64,000 bases of DNA from the NCBI RefSeq assembly GCF_013213835.1, contig NZ_JABSSU010000005.1, forward strand, positions 124,001 to 188,000, given 5' to 3'. The DNA comes from Winogradskyella sp. (GTDB lineage: Bacteria > Bacteroidota > Bacteroidia > Flavobacteriales > Flavobacteriaceae). The translations under genes were made by a program, and so were the position numbers. Positions within the stretch are counted from its first letter, which is position 1; each line of letters begins with the position of its first letter. Below, piece after piece: positions 1 through 7,328 of the stretch. The notes beneath the pieces are model-generated. The model had not been told where the DNA came from, did not search any database, and saw only the letters and a list, made by a program, of their open reading frames with translations.

Positions 1-290
1 ATAAAGTAACTATTGAAAACCAAAGTAAAGATTCCGTTCAGCTCAATTCTAGACACTGGCGCATTTTAGACGCTTTAAATAATGAAGAAATTATTGAAGG
101 AGAAGGTGTCATTGGCAAAAAACCTGTTCTAAAACCTGGTGAATCACACACCTATAATTCAGGCTGTTTACTAACTTCACCTTTTGGTGCAATGCAAGGC
201 CATTATAATATGGTAAACTTCACCAAAACCAATAATTTTAAGGTTTACATTCCTTCATTTAAATTGAGCGCACCGTTCGCATTGAATTAA
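1..290 (+). CDS. apaG: ApaG domain protein, 5'-truncated by the window edge
   Basis: The first complete codon is at position 3 and the frame is open to a TAA at 288-290, giving 95 C-terminal residues. The visible part has the small all-beta ApaG (DUF525) pattern: 'SRHWRI' near the start, then 'GVIGKKPVLKPGESHTY', then 'GCLLTSPFGAMQGHY'. This family has an Fbn3-like immunoglobulin fold; ApaG proteins were linked genetically to cobalt/magnesium handling, but the biochemical role is not settled. Full-length family members are about 125-130 residues, so roughly the first 30 residues are missing. It converges on the minus-strand gene ending at 298, only 7 bases away. Confidence 0.85.
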   Translation, partial: KVTIENQSKDSVQLNSRHWRILDALNNEEIIEGEGVIGKKPVLKPGESHTYNSGCLLTSPFGAMQGHYNMVNFTKTNNFKVYIPSFKLSAPFALN

Positions 291-297
291 TCGAAAC

Positions 298-1302
298 CTA
301 GTTAAAGTCCCTAATATACTCAAACCTAAATAGATTATCATTCTGTTTGATATGAAAAAACAAACAGTTTGAATAATGGGCAAATTGATAGTCTGCTTTT
401 ATATCAAAACCCTTATCATTTAAATTATAGACTCCATCACAATCTACATGACCATATGGCGAAACTCTTCTAAACCTATATTCTAAAACATTGTCTAAAT
501 CATATAATTCAAACCAAGCGCCAGCAGCAATACCACTTAACCATTGCGCATGTTCTTCCTTAACCTCATTATGTTTTGGTTTTAGTGTTCCGGTCAAACT
601 TGGATTATAACCTTGAAGTCTATCTAAAAACAACCTTCTATTTTCTTTACTAACAGTTGATGTAAATTCTTTAATTTCGCCTTTATCAGACACTAAATAG
701 ATGTAATCCTCAGTGTCAGATATAATGACATTTCCAATAGTACTTGGTGTAAACCACTTGGATCGAATAAGTCGATTTCTAATTTTATCATTTGTTACAG
801 ATGAAATTAATGTATCGGTAACAAAACGCGCACAATTACAAGCTTCCTTAATAAAAGCAGCATACCTAATAAAACCTAAAGACTGCATCTTGTCAATATG
901 AGTTCTGGCAAGCTCATAATTAACCTCAGCACATACCGAAGCGTACAAATTACCATCACCATGCGTAAGTTTAGGATGAGTTGCCAAGAATTCTAAGATC
1001 TCAGGCAAATTCTCAATTTTATTATTTTCAATTTGAGCCATTAGGGGAAAACTAAGTTCAAAATCTGTTTCTCTACCCCTAACTCTTCCATTCGGTTCTG
1101 AAGTGATGTAACGGCCAAAATCGTGATATTCTAAAACACCTGTTTCCTTTTGAATTAAAACTAAAGCAGCATGACCTGCGCGTACATGTTTTCTACTACC
1201 AATACTTAAAAATCTCAAGAACCTAGAATACCATTCTTCTGCATGAGAAACAATAGTTTCGGGATATGCCAAGGTTAAAATGAAGGCATTATTATTAGCC
1301 AT
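298..1302 (-). CDS. Uncharacterised protein, possible circularly permuted papain-fold (NlpC/P60-like) enzyme
   Basis: The 334-residue protein starts at the ATG at 1302 ('MANNNAFILTLAYPETIV'). A longer frame to 1434 exists, but it would run through the predicted pruA promoter at 1391-1398, so the inner start is preferred. No signal peptide or membrane segment is seen. His44 lies in 'AGHAALVLI', followed by charged and aromatic residues, and Cys157 lies in 'NCARFV' at the start of a helix. A His that precedes a helical Cys is the order found in circularly permuted NlpC/P60 (LRAT/YiiX-like) proteins. That reading is inference; overall similarity cannot be tested here. The C-terminal half (about 200-334) is beta-rich with no motif I recognise. 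It is divergent from pruA, with no obvious functional tie. Confidence 0.75.
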   Translation of the reverse strand: MANNNAFILTLAYPETIVSHAEEWYSRFLRFLSIGSRKHVRAGHAALVLIQKETGVLEYHDFGRYITSEPNGRVRGRETDFELSFPLMAQIENNKIENLPEILEFLATHPKLTHGDGNLYASVCAEVNYELARTHIDKMQSLGFIRYAAFIKEACNCARFVTDTLISSVTNDKIRNRLIRSKWFTPSTIGNVIISDTEDYIYLVSDKGEIKEFTSTVSKENRRLFLDRLQGYNPSLTGTLKPKHNEVKEEHAQWLSGIAAGAWFELYDLDNVLEYRFRRVSPYGHVDCDGVYNLNDKGFDIKADYQFAHYSNCLFFHIKQNDNLFRFEYIRDFN

Positions 1303-1390
1303 ATAATCAACGTGTATATTTAGCCAACAACTTACAAAAAGTTTCAGAGAACTATCAATTTTAGAGCATTCTAATATCTTATAATTGTTG

Positions 1391-1398
1391 TAAATTTG
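1391..1398 (+). promoter_or_regulatory. Candidate -7 element of the pruA promoter
   Basis: TAAATTTG matches the Bacteroidota -7 consensus TAnnTTTG and lies 72 bases before the pruA ATG. No TTG is found at the proper spacing upstream, so the -33 element is weak. Confidence 0.45.
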
Positions 1399-1470
1399 TA
1401 CTCGAAAAATTTCGAAATAAATAATATTAAACAATAATCCACTTTTGTGGAAATACTAAAAAATTAAGAG

Positions 1471-3096
1471 ATGGGAAAAGGATTCTTCAATGTACCAATC
1501 GCTGTTAATGAGCCAGTGAAATCATATGCACCAGGTTCACCAGAACGCCAAGAAGTGTTAGAGGCATACAAAGCAATGTATAACAGTAAGATTGATGTCC
1601 CACTTTATATTAACGGTAAAGATGTGAGTACTGGAAATACTAGAACAATGTCACCACCACATGATCATCAACATATTGTTGGAGAATACCATTTAGCGGA
1701 GCAAAAACATGTTGACGAAGCTATTGCCACTGCGTTAGAAGCTCGTAAGACATGGTCTCAATTACCATGGGAACACCGCGCTGGCATCTTTTTAAAGGCT
1801 GCCGAATTAATTGCTGGACCTTACAGAGCCAAAATTAATGCTGCTACAATGATTGCACAATCTAAAACAATTCATCAAGCTGAAATTGATGCAGCATGTG
1901 AATTTATTGACTTCCTGCGTTTTAATGTGCAGTTTATGACAGATATCTATGCCGAACAACCAGAAAGTACGAGTGATGCCTGGAATAGGATTGAATATAG
2001 ACCACTTGAAGGTTTCACATACGCGGTAACACCATTTAACTTTACTGCAATCTCAGGAAACTTACCAGCTTGTATGGCGTTAATGGGCAACGTTGTTGTT
2101 TGGAAACCAAGTGACAGTCAGATATTTTCTGCAAAAATAATTATGGACGTCTTTAAGGAAGCAGGTGTACCAGATGGTGTAATCAATGTTGTTTTTGGTG
2201 ATCCTGTAATGATTACAAATACGGTATTAGCTCACCAAGATTTCTCTGGTCTACACTTTACTGGTTCTACATTCATTTTTAAAGAACTTTGGAAACAAAT
2301 TGGAGAAAATATTCATACTTACAAGACTTACCCAAGAATTGTAGGTGAAACAGGTGGTAAGGATTTTATCATCGCACACAAGTCTGCGAATCCTAAACAA
2401 GTGGCAACTGCTATTTCTCGTGGTGCTTTTGAATTCCAAGGACAAAAATGTAGTGCTGCTTCTAGAGCCTATATTCCTAAAGGTATTTGGAATGATGTAA
2501 GGGATTTTGTTTTAGAAGATATCGCTTCATTTAAAATGGGTTCACCAGAAGACATGAACAACTTTATTACAGCAGTCATTCATGAAGGGTCTTTTGACAA
2601 ATTGGCGAAATATATAGATCAGGCAAAGACTGATGGTGATGCTGAAATAATCGCTGGCGGAGGTTACGATAAGTCTAAAGGTTACTTTATTGAACCTACT
2701 GTAATTGTAACAACAAATCCGAAGTACACTACAATGGAAACTGAATTATTTGGACCAGTTATCACCATTTATGTTTATGAAGACGATGCGTATTCTGAAA
2801 CACTTAAACTTGTAGATGACACAAGCGAATATGCATTAACAGGTGCTGTAATCGCAAGAGAGCGCTATGCCATTGACGAAGCTACCAAAGCGCTACAAAA
2901 TTCAGCTGGTAATTTCTATATTAACGACAAACCAACTGGCGCAGTTGTTGGACAACAACCATTTGGTGGGGCAAGAGCATCTGGCACAAATGATAAAGCA
3001 GGTAGTGCACAAAACTTATTACGTTGGGTGTCGCCAAGAATGATTAAAGAAACATTTGTAACTCCTACAGATTATAGATATCCGTTCTTAGGATAA
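1471..3096 (+). CDS. pruA: L-glutamate gamma-semialdehyde dehydrogenase (1-pyrroline-5-carboxylate dehydrogenase)
   Basis: The 541-residue protein is a full-length aldehyde dehydrogenase of the P5C dehydrogenase type. It oxidises glutamate semialdehyde to glutamate with NAD+, the second step of proline breakdown, in the cytoplasm. The catalytic pair is visible: Glu293 in 'VGETGGKDF' and Cys327 in 'GQKCSAASRAY'. 'TPFNFTAISGNL' and 'WKPSD' match the NAD-binding region, and 'FGPVITIYVYED' the C-terminal part. It lacks the proline dehydrogenase domain of PutA, so it is a monofunctional PruA. It has its own promoter and ends in a strong hairpin at 3110-3139, so it is monocistronic. Confidence 0.95.
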   Translation: MGKGFFNVPIAVNEPVKSYAPGSPERQEVLEAYKAMYNSKIDVPLYINGKDVSTGNTRTMSPPHDHQHIVGEYHLAEQKHVDEAIATALEARKTWSQLPWEHRAGIFLKAAELIAGPYRAKINAATMIAQSKTIHQAEIDAACEFIDFLRFNVQFMTDIYAEQPESTSDAWNRIEYRPLEGFTYAVTPFNFTAISGNLPACMALMGNVVVWKPSDSQIFSAKIIMDVFKEAGVPDGVINVVFGDPVMITNTVLAHQDFSGLHFTGSTFIFKELWKQIGENIHTYKTYPRIVGETGGKDFIIAHKSANPKQVATAISRGAFEFQGQKCSAASRAYIPKGIWNDVRDFVLEDIASFKMGSPEDMNNFITAVIHEGSFDKLAKYIDQAKTDGDAEIIAGGGYDKSKGYFIEPTVIVTTNPKYTTMETELFGPVITIYVYEDDAYSETLKLVDDTSEYALTGAVIARERYAIDEATKALQNSAGNFYINDKPTGAVVGQQPFGGARASGTNDKAGSAQNLLRWVSPRMIKETFVTPTDYRYPFLG

Positions 3097-3109
3097 GTAT
3101 TACAAGAAT

Positions 3110-3139
3110 AAAAAAGCGCTTCTGTTGAAGCGCTTTTTT
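3110..3139. terminator. Bidirectional rho-independent terminator between pruA and rsmG
   Basis: A 13-bp stem (3110-3122 paired with 3127-3139) with the loop TGTT has an A run on one side and a T run on the other. It can therefore stop transcripts from both convergent genes. It abuts the rsmG stop codon (3139-3141). Confidence 0.9.
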
Positions 3140-3765
3140 TATTTATGCTTTAATGGCAGGTAAATCACCTTCTTTGTTTCAAAAAAATCTTCTTCAAAAT
3201 AATCAGAAAGTAAATACGCTTTCACAGTAGTATACTGCTTTAACTCTTTTGATAAATCACCACCTTTAAGGTAAAGAATTCCATTTTTCAAATCGTTTTT
3301 TTGAATTTTATCAATTTTGCCTTTCACCAATTTTGTAAACTCTGGCATAGCGGTTACAGCTCTACTCACTATGAAATCATAAGTGTCATCAATTGCTTCT
3401 ACTCTACTATGTGTAGTCTTAATATTTGTTAATCCAATTGCTTCAGAAACAGCATTTATAACTTTAAGTTTTTTATTGATACTATCAACCAAATGAAATT
3501 GACAATTAGGAAACATAATAGCCAATGGCACACCTGGAAAGCCACCGCCAGTGCCAACATCTAGGATTGATGAACCTTCATTAAATGAAATAACCTTAGC
3601 GATTCCTAATGAATGAAGTACATGTCTCAAATAGAGCTCATCAATATCTTTTCTAGATATTACATTAATTTTGGAATTCCAGTCCTGATATAACCTTTTT
3701 AATGCTTCAAATTGTTTGATTTGTACATCAGTTAATTCTGGAAAATATTTTAAGATCAAATCCAT
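3139..3765 (-). CDS. rsmG: 16S rRNA (guanine-527-N7)-methyltransferase RsmG
   Basis: The 208-residue protein is the normal length for RsmG (GidB), which places m7G527 in the 530 loop of 16S rRNA using S-adenosylmethionine. The SAM-binding motif 'ILDVGTGGGFPGVPLAI' spans residues 67-83. 'NVISRKDIDELYLRHVLHSL' (residues 34-53) and 'FIVSRAVTAMPEF' are RsmG signatures. It is transcribed alone and converges with pruA. Loss of this gene is a known source of low-level streptomycin resistance in other bacteria. Confidence 0.95.
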   Translation of the reverse strand: MDLILKYFPELTDVQIKQFEALKRLYQDWNSKINVISRKDIDELYLRHVLHSLGIAKVISFNEGSSILDVGTGGGFPGVPLAIMFPNCQFHLVDSINKKLKVINAVSEAIGLTNIKTTHSRVEAIDDTYDFIVSRAVTAMPEFTKLVKGKIDKIQKNDLKNGILYLKGGDLSKELKQYTTVKAYLLSDYFEEDFFETKKVIYLPLKHK

Positions 3766-3780
3766 TTACACTATTTTCTG

Positions 3781-3788
3781 CAAAAATA
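3781..3788 (-). promoter_or_regulatory. Candidate -7 element of the rsmG promoter
   Basis: On the minus strand this reads TATTTTTG, a match to TAnnTTTG, 16 bases from the rsmG ATG at 3765. No convincing -33 TTG is seen. Confidence 0.4.
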
Positions 3789-3844
3789 CATTTTTTAAAC
3801 ATGTATAAATTATGTTAAATCTGAGATGCTCATATATTTATTAG

Positions 3845-3852
3845 TATCTTTG
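3845..3852 (+). promoter_or_regulatory. Candidate -7 element of the desaturase promoter
   Basis: TATCTTTG matches TAnnTTTG and lies 54 bases before the desaturase ATG. The -33 element is not recognisable. Confidence 0.4.
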
Positions 3853-3905
3853 ATTTCTTAAAAACTAACCTAACCCTAAGACGTTGAATACTTAAACTAA
3901 GAAGT

Positions 3906-5006
3906 ATGAACAAACAAACCCTTTCTTTTTCAAGAACCGATTCAGCAAAGTTCTTTAGAACCCTTAATAAACGCGTAAACAATTATTTTAAGGAGAACAA
4001 CATCAAACGCACAGGTAACTGGCAACTATGGTTAAAAACAGTAGTGATGTTTGCACTTTTTCTTACGCCTTATTTTTTATTACTCACTTTAGATATTCCT
4101 ACTTGGGCTCAAATTCTGCTTACCGTTGTTATGGGTGTTGGAATGGCAGGAGTTGGAATGAATGTGATGCACGACGGTAATCATGGAGCTTTTTCAAACA
4201 AAGAATGGATCAACCGTTTAATGGGAAGTAGTATTTACATTTTAGCTGGAAATGTATATAATTGGAAAGTACAACACAATGTCCTACACCATACGTACAC
4301 AAACATTCATGGACATGACGAAGACTTAGACGCCGGAAGAATTCTTCGCTTTTCTAAACACGCAAAGTGGAAGAAGTATCACAAGTTTCAACATTATTAT
4401 TCTATTCTTTTATACGGTCTACTTACCATAAATTGGGCAATTACAACAGATTGGCAACAAATGCGCAGATATATGAAGCGCAAGCTGTCTTATGGAAAAT
4501 TCCCTAACCCTTTTGTAAACTGGAGTAAATTGGTAATTTCTAAAATGGTTTATGTGGCCATGTGGATTGTATTACCTATACTTCTTACTGATCTTGCTTG
4601 GTATAAAGTATTAATCGGCTTCTTCTTAATGCATTATGTAGCTGGTCTTATATTGAGTATTGTATTTCAATTGGCACATGTCATGGATGAAGCAGAAATG
4701 CCAATGCCAGAAAAAGATGGTACTATGAAAAATACTTGGGCTATTCACCAATTAAAAACTACCGTTAATTTTGGTGCGAAAAATTGGTTGGTTAACTGGT
4801 ATACTGGGGGCTTAAATCATCAAGTAGAGCATCATATTTTCCCTAATATTAGTCATATTCATTATGGTAAAATTGCACAGATTGTTAAAGACACTGCAAA
4901 GGAATTTAATTTACCTTACAAAGAATACGAAACTACACGTAAAGCCATTGTCGCTCATTTTAAATTTCTAAAAGAAATGGGTACTAAACCAGCTCTACAA
5001 GTTTAA
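3906..5006 (+). CDS. Membrane fatty acid (acyl-CoA/acyl-lipid) desaturase
   Basis: The 366-residue integral membrane protein belongs to the di-iron fatty acid desaturase family. All three histidine boxes are present: HDGNH (residues 89-93), HNVLHH (124-129) and HQVEHH (305-310). Hydrophobic segments lie around residues 45-85 and 205-250. The HxxHH third box and overall layout resemble the linoleoyl-CoA desaturase-like subgroup, which uses an external electron donor; no cytochrome b5 domain is fused here. It introduces a double bond into membrane acyl chains, useful for membrane fluidity in the cold. The exact position of the double bond cannot be read from sequence. The aminotransferase starts 19 bases after its stop and is probably co-transcribed. 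Confidence 0.9.
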   Translation: MNKQTLSFSRTDSAKFFRTLNKRVNNYFKENNIKRTGNWQLWLKTVVMFALFLTPYFLLLTLDIPTWAQILLTVVMGVGMAGVGMNVMHDGNHGAFSNKEWINRLMGSSIYILAGNVYNWKVQHNVLHHTYTNIHGHDEDLDAGRILRFSKHAKWKKYHKFQHYYSILLYGLLTINWAITTDWQQMRRYMKRKLSYGKFPNPFVNWSKLVISKMVYVAMWIVLPILLTDLAWYKVLIGFFLMHYVAGLILSIVFQLAHVMDEAEMPMPEKDGTMKNTWAIHQLKTTVNFGAKNWLVNWYTGGLNHQVEHHIFPNISHIHYGKIAQIVKDTAKEFNLPYKEYETTRKAIVAHFKFLKEMGTKPALQV

Positions 5007-5025
5007 ATTTACTATTACTAACATC

Positions 5026-6210
5026 ATGAATCAACTTTCAGATAGAATTAATAATCTATCGACATCAGCTACCCTAGCTATGGCTGCCAAAGCCAGAGAA
5101 TTAAGAGCAGAGGGAAAAGACATTATTGGATTAAGTTTAGGTGAGCCAGATTTTGACACACCAGAATTTGTTAAGGAAGCTGCAATTAAAGCTATTAACG
5201 ACAACTACAACAGCTACACACCCGTTGATGGTTATGGCGACCTAAAAAATGCTATTATCACTAAGTTTAAGAGAGATAATAATTTAGAATACACAGCATC
5301 TCAAATTGTGGTCTCTACTGGTGCAAAACAGGCGCTATACAATATTGCTTCAGTGATGTTAAATGATGGTGATGAAGTTATTTTGCCTTGTCCTTATTGG
5401 GTAAGCTACAGTGATATTGTAAAATTAAATGGAGGAGTTCCTGTTGAAGTAAAGACAGATATCTCTAACGATTTTAAAATGACTGCTGAACAGCTTGAAG
5501 CCGCTATAACACCAAAAACAAAAATGCTTTGGTACAGTTCACCTTGTAACCCAAGTGGATCAGTATATAGTAAAGAAGAATTAAGAGCTATTGCTGATGT
5601 TTTAAAGAAACACCCAAACATATATATTGTTTCCGACGAAATCTACGAACACATCAATTTCATTGGAGGTCACTTTAGCATTGCTGAGTTTGAAGACATG
5701 TATGACAGAACAATCACTGTAAATGGTGTCTCTAAGGCGTTTGCGATGACTGGTTGGAGAATTGGATATATAGGTGCACCAGATTGGATTGCGAGAGCCT
5801 GTAATAAAATTCAGGGGCAAGTTACAAGTGGTGCAAATTGTATTGCGCAACGTGCAGTTATTGCCGCACTAGAAGCACCTGCATCATCTATTCAATATAT
5901 GGTAGATGAATTTAAAGAGCGTAGAAAACTAATACTAGGTCTGTTAGGTGAAATAGATGGCATCAAGGCTAATGAGCCAGAAGGAGCATTTTATGTATTC
6001 CCAAATGTATCGGAATATTTCGGTAAAACGCTTAAAGACAAAACCATTAATAATGCATCTGACATGGCTTTATACCTTTTGGAAGAAGCTAATGTTGCTA
6101 CAGTAACTGGTGAAGCTTTTGGTAATCCTGATTGTATTAGAATTTCTTACGCTGCTTCGCAAGAAGAAATAAAAGAAGCGATTAGTCGTATAAAAGTCGC
6201 TTTAAGCTAA
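5026..6210 (+). CDS. PLP-dependent aminotransferase, aspartate aminotransferase type (class I, subgroup Ib-like)
   Basis: The 394-residue protein is a fold-type I aminotransferase. 'LSLGEPDFDTPE' opens the family domain. 'CPYWVSYSDIV' and 'YSSPCNPSGSVYS' bind the cofactor and substrate carboxylate. 'VSDEIYEHINF' supplies the Asp to the pyridine ring, and Lys237 in 'GVSKAFAMTGWRIGY' is the Schiff-base lysine. It most likely exchanges aspartate or glutamate with oxaloacetate or 2-oxoglutarate in the cytoplasm; prephenate or aromatic acids are possible alternative substrates in this subgroup. It sits directly behind the desaturase with no terminator between, and the unit ends at a hairpin at 6234-6267. 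Confidence 0.9.
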   Translation: MNQLSDRINNLSTSATLAMAAKARELRAEGKDIIGLSLGEPDFDTPEFVKEAAIKAINDNYNSYTPVDGYGDLKNAIITKFKRDNNLEYTASQIVVSTGAKQALYNIASVMLNDGDEVILPCPYWVSYSDIVKLNGGVPVEVKTDISNDFKMTAEQLEAAITPKTKMLWYSSPCNPSGSVYSKEELRAIADVLKKHPNIYIVSDEIYEHINFIGGHFSIAEFEDMYDRTITVNGVSKAFAMTGWRIGYIGAPDWIARACNKIQGQVTSGANCIAQRAVIAALEAPASSIQYMVDEFKERRKLILGLLGEIDGIKANEPEGAFYVFPNVSEYFGKTLKDKTINNASDMALYLLEEANVATVTGEAFGNPDCIRISYAASQEEIKEAISRIKVALS

Positions 6211-6233
6211 ATATCGACTTAAATACTAAATTT

Positions 6234-6267
6234 AAAAGCTATAATGCGCATGCATTGCAGCTTTTTT
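6234..6267 (+). terminator. Rho-independent terminator of the desaturase-aminotransferase unit
   Basis: Nested stems (AAAAGCT at 6234-6240 with AGCTTTT at 6259-6265, and AATGC at 6243-6247 with GCATT at 6252-6256) are followed by a T run. It also lies just before the stop of the convergent gene at 6270. Confidence 0.75.
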
Positions 6268-6269
6268 AT

Positions 6270-6524
6270 TTAAAAAAATAACCAAATTAAAATTGAAATA
6301 ACCATGACAGAGGTTACTACAACTTTCATCCATAGCTTACGATTTTCTCTTCGAACTTTATTTTTAATTTCTAGTAATAGTTCTGGTGAAGCTTTTGGAA
6401 AATTAAAATTACCTCTTGTACACTTATTATAGCCACCTAAAGTTTTTCTAAAACGTTTAGACTTATCGAGCATAATATTTTTATTGCTCTTCAATGTACT
6501 TATCATAGATTCACTAAGTGGCAT
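6270..6524 (-). CDS. Small tail-anchored protein, paralogue of the next gene
   Basis: The 84-residue protein has a basic N-terminal part ('MLDKSKRFRKTLGGYNK'), a central 'FNFPKASPELLLEIKNKVRREN' and a single hydrophobic C-terminal segment of about 17 residues ending at the stop. There is no signal peptide, so it would be a C-terminally anchored inner-membrane protein facing the cytoplasm. The 'TLGGY' and 'N-x-PKA' motifs recur in the gene at 6532-6792, only 7 bases upstream, so the two are a tandem duplicate in one unit. A second in-frame Met at residue 7 could be the true start and aligns better with the paralogue. I do not recognise the family, and no function is proposed. Confidence 0.65.
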   Translation of the reverse strand: MPLSESMISTLKSNKNIMLDKSKRFRKTLGGYNKCTRGNFNFPKASPELLLEIKNKVRRENRKLWMKVVVTSVMVISILIWLFF

Positions 6525-6531
6525 AATACCT

Positions 6532-6792
6532 CTAATTTAAAAATTTAAACATAAATATCACTAAACCCAAAGTTAATAAGCCAGTCACAACACCAACTTT
6601 CATCATTCGTATTTTACGTTCTTTTTTTAATCGAGTTGCTATAGAATGAAGTTCGGCATCTGTAGCCTTAGGAAGATTATATTCTGTTTTCTTATTTGGA
6701 TGATAACCTCCTAAAGTAAATTTTAAACGATCTCTTTTATTAAGCAACTTTTGATTATTCTTAATAATCGTCATCATTGAACTTGAAGCCAT
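6532..6792 (-). CDS. Small tail-anchored protein, paralogue of its downstream neighbour
   Basis: Starting from the ATG at 6792, the product is 86 residues long ('MASSSMMTIIKNNQKLL'). A longer frame to 6864 runs almost into the hairpin at 6867-6888 and is less likely. It has a basic region with 'RDRLKFTLGGYHP', then 'YNLPKATDAELHSIATRLKKER' and a C-terminal hydrophobic helix ('VGVVTGLLTLGLVIFMFKF'). The order of parts and the LGGY/PKA motifs match the 84-residue protein immediately downstream. Both probably sit in the inner membrane with their N-terminus inside. Function unknown; the family is not recognised. Confidence 0.65.
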   Translation of the reverse strand: MASSSMMTIIKNNQKLLNKRDRLKFTLGGYHPNKKTEYNLPKATDAELHSIATRLKKERKIRMMKVGVVTGLLTLGLVIFMFKFLN

Positions 6793-6859
6793 AATTTCTA
6801 AAATTTTAGTTTGAATAAGACAATAATCTCCTACAGTGCCATATTTAAATGGCCTGTGA

Positions 6860-6888
6860 AACAAAAGACATTAACCATGGTTAATGTC
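6860..6888 (-). terminator. Perfect 22-bp inverted repeat with T run, likely terminator
   Basis: Positions 6867-6888 form a perfect palindrome (GACATTAAC, CATG, GTTAATGTC). On the minus strand it is followed by TTTTGTTT, so it fits a terminator for the gene at 6927-7175. As a symmetric 22-bp site it could also be an operator for the gene starting at 6792. Confidence 0.6.
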
Positions 6889-6926
6889 AGTTTAAAAGTT
6901 CTAATATTTAATTGAAAAGTCTAACT

Positions 6927-7175
6927 CTAGAACATTGCTATTACAGCAATAAAAAAGACTGATAATTTAATAATGGCAGCGGTATGGTTTACCATTCTAA
7001 ACTGCGAAGACTTTACACGTTGTTTGATACTAAATACCGAACGCTCAGTTGACGTTTTAAAGTTATCCTTTACTATTGATTTGTAATTGGTATTTAATAA
7101 ACCATTATTTGTAAAATGACGGTTAATAACGGGTTCTGGTAAAGTTTCTAATTCTTGATTTAATACTAATTCCAT
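6927..7175 (-). CDS. Small protein with one C-terminal membrane segment
   Basis: The 82-residue protein has a polar N-terminal part ('MELVLNQELETLPEPVINRHF'), a basic middle and a C-terminal hydrophobic segment ('AIIKLSVFFIAVIAMF') that ends at the stop codon. It resembles its two downstream neighbours in layout but lacks their LGGY and PKA motifs, so homology is not claimed. It is separated from them by the hairpin at 6867-6888. It lies 153 bases downstream of trkH on the same strand. I do not recognise it. Confidence 0.55.
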   Translation of the reverse strand: MELVLNQELETLPEPVINRHFTNNGLLNTNYKSIVKDNFKTSTERSVFSIKQRVKSSQFRMVNHTAAIIKLSVFFIAVIAMF

Positions 7176-7328
7176 GATTGATATATTTTGATTGGTTACA
7201 TAGATATGACGTATAACCCAAAAAAATGTTACAACATCAGATGCTAGATTATCAATTAGTTACAATACAAAACAACCAAAATATCAGTAAAAATATAGGC
7301 TAGCTAAAATTTAAAAAAAATTAAAAAT

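Noticed and set aside
1303..1434. 44-codon N-terminal extension of the first minus-strand gene
   Set aside because: It would cover the pruA promoter, and the inner start gives a better N-terminus.
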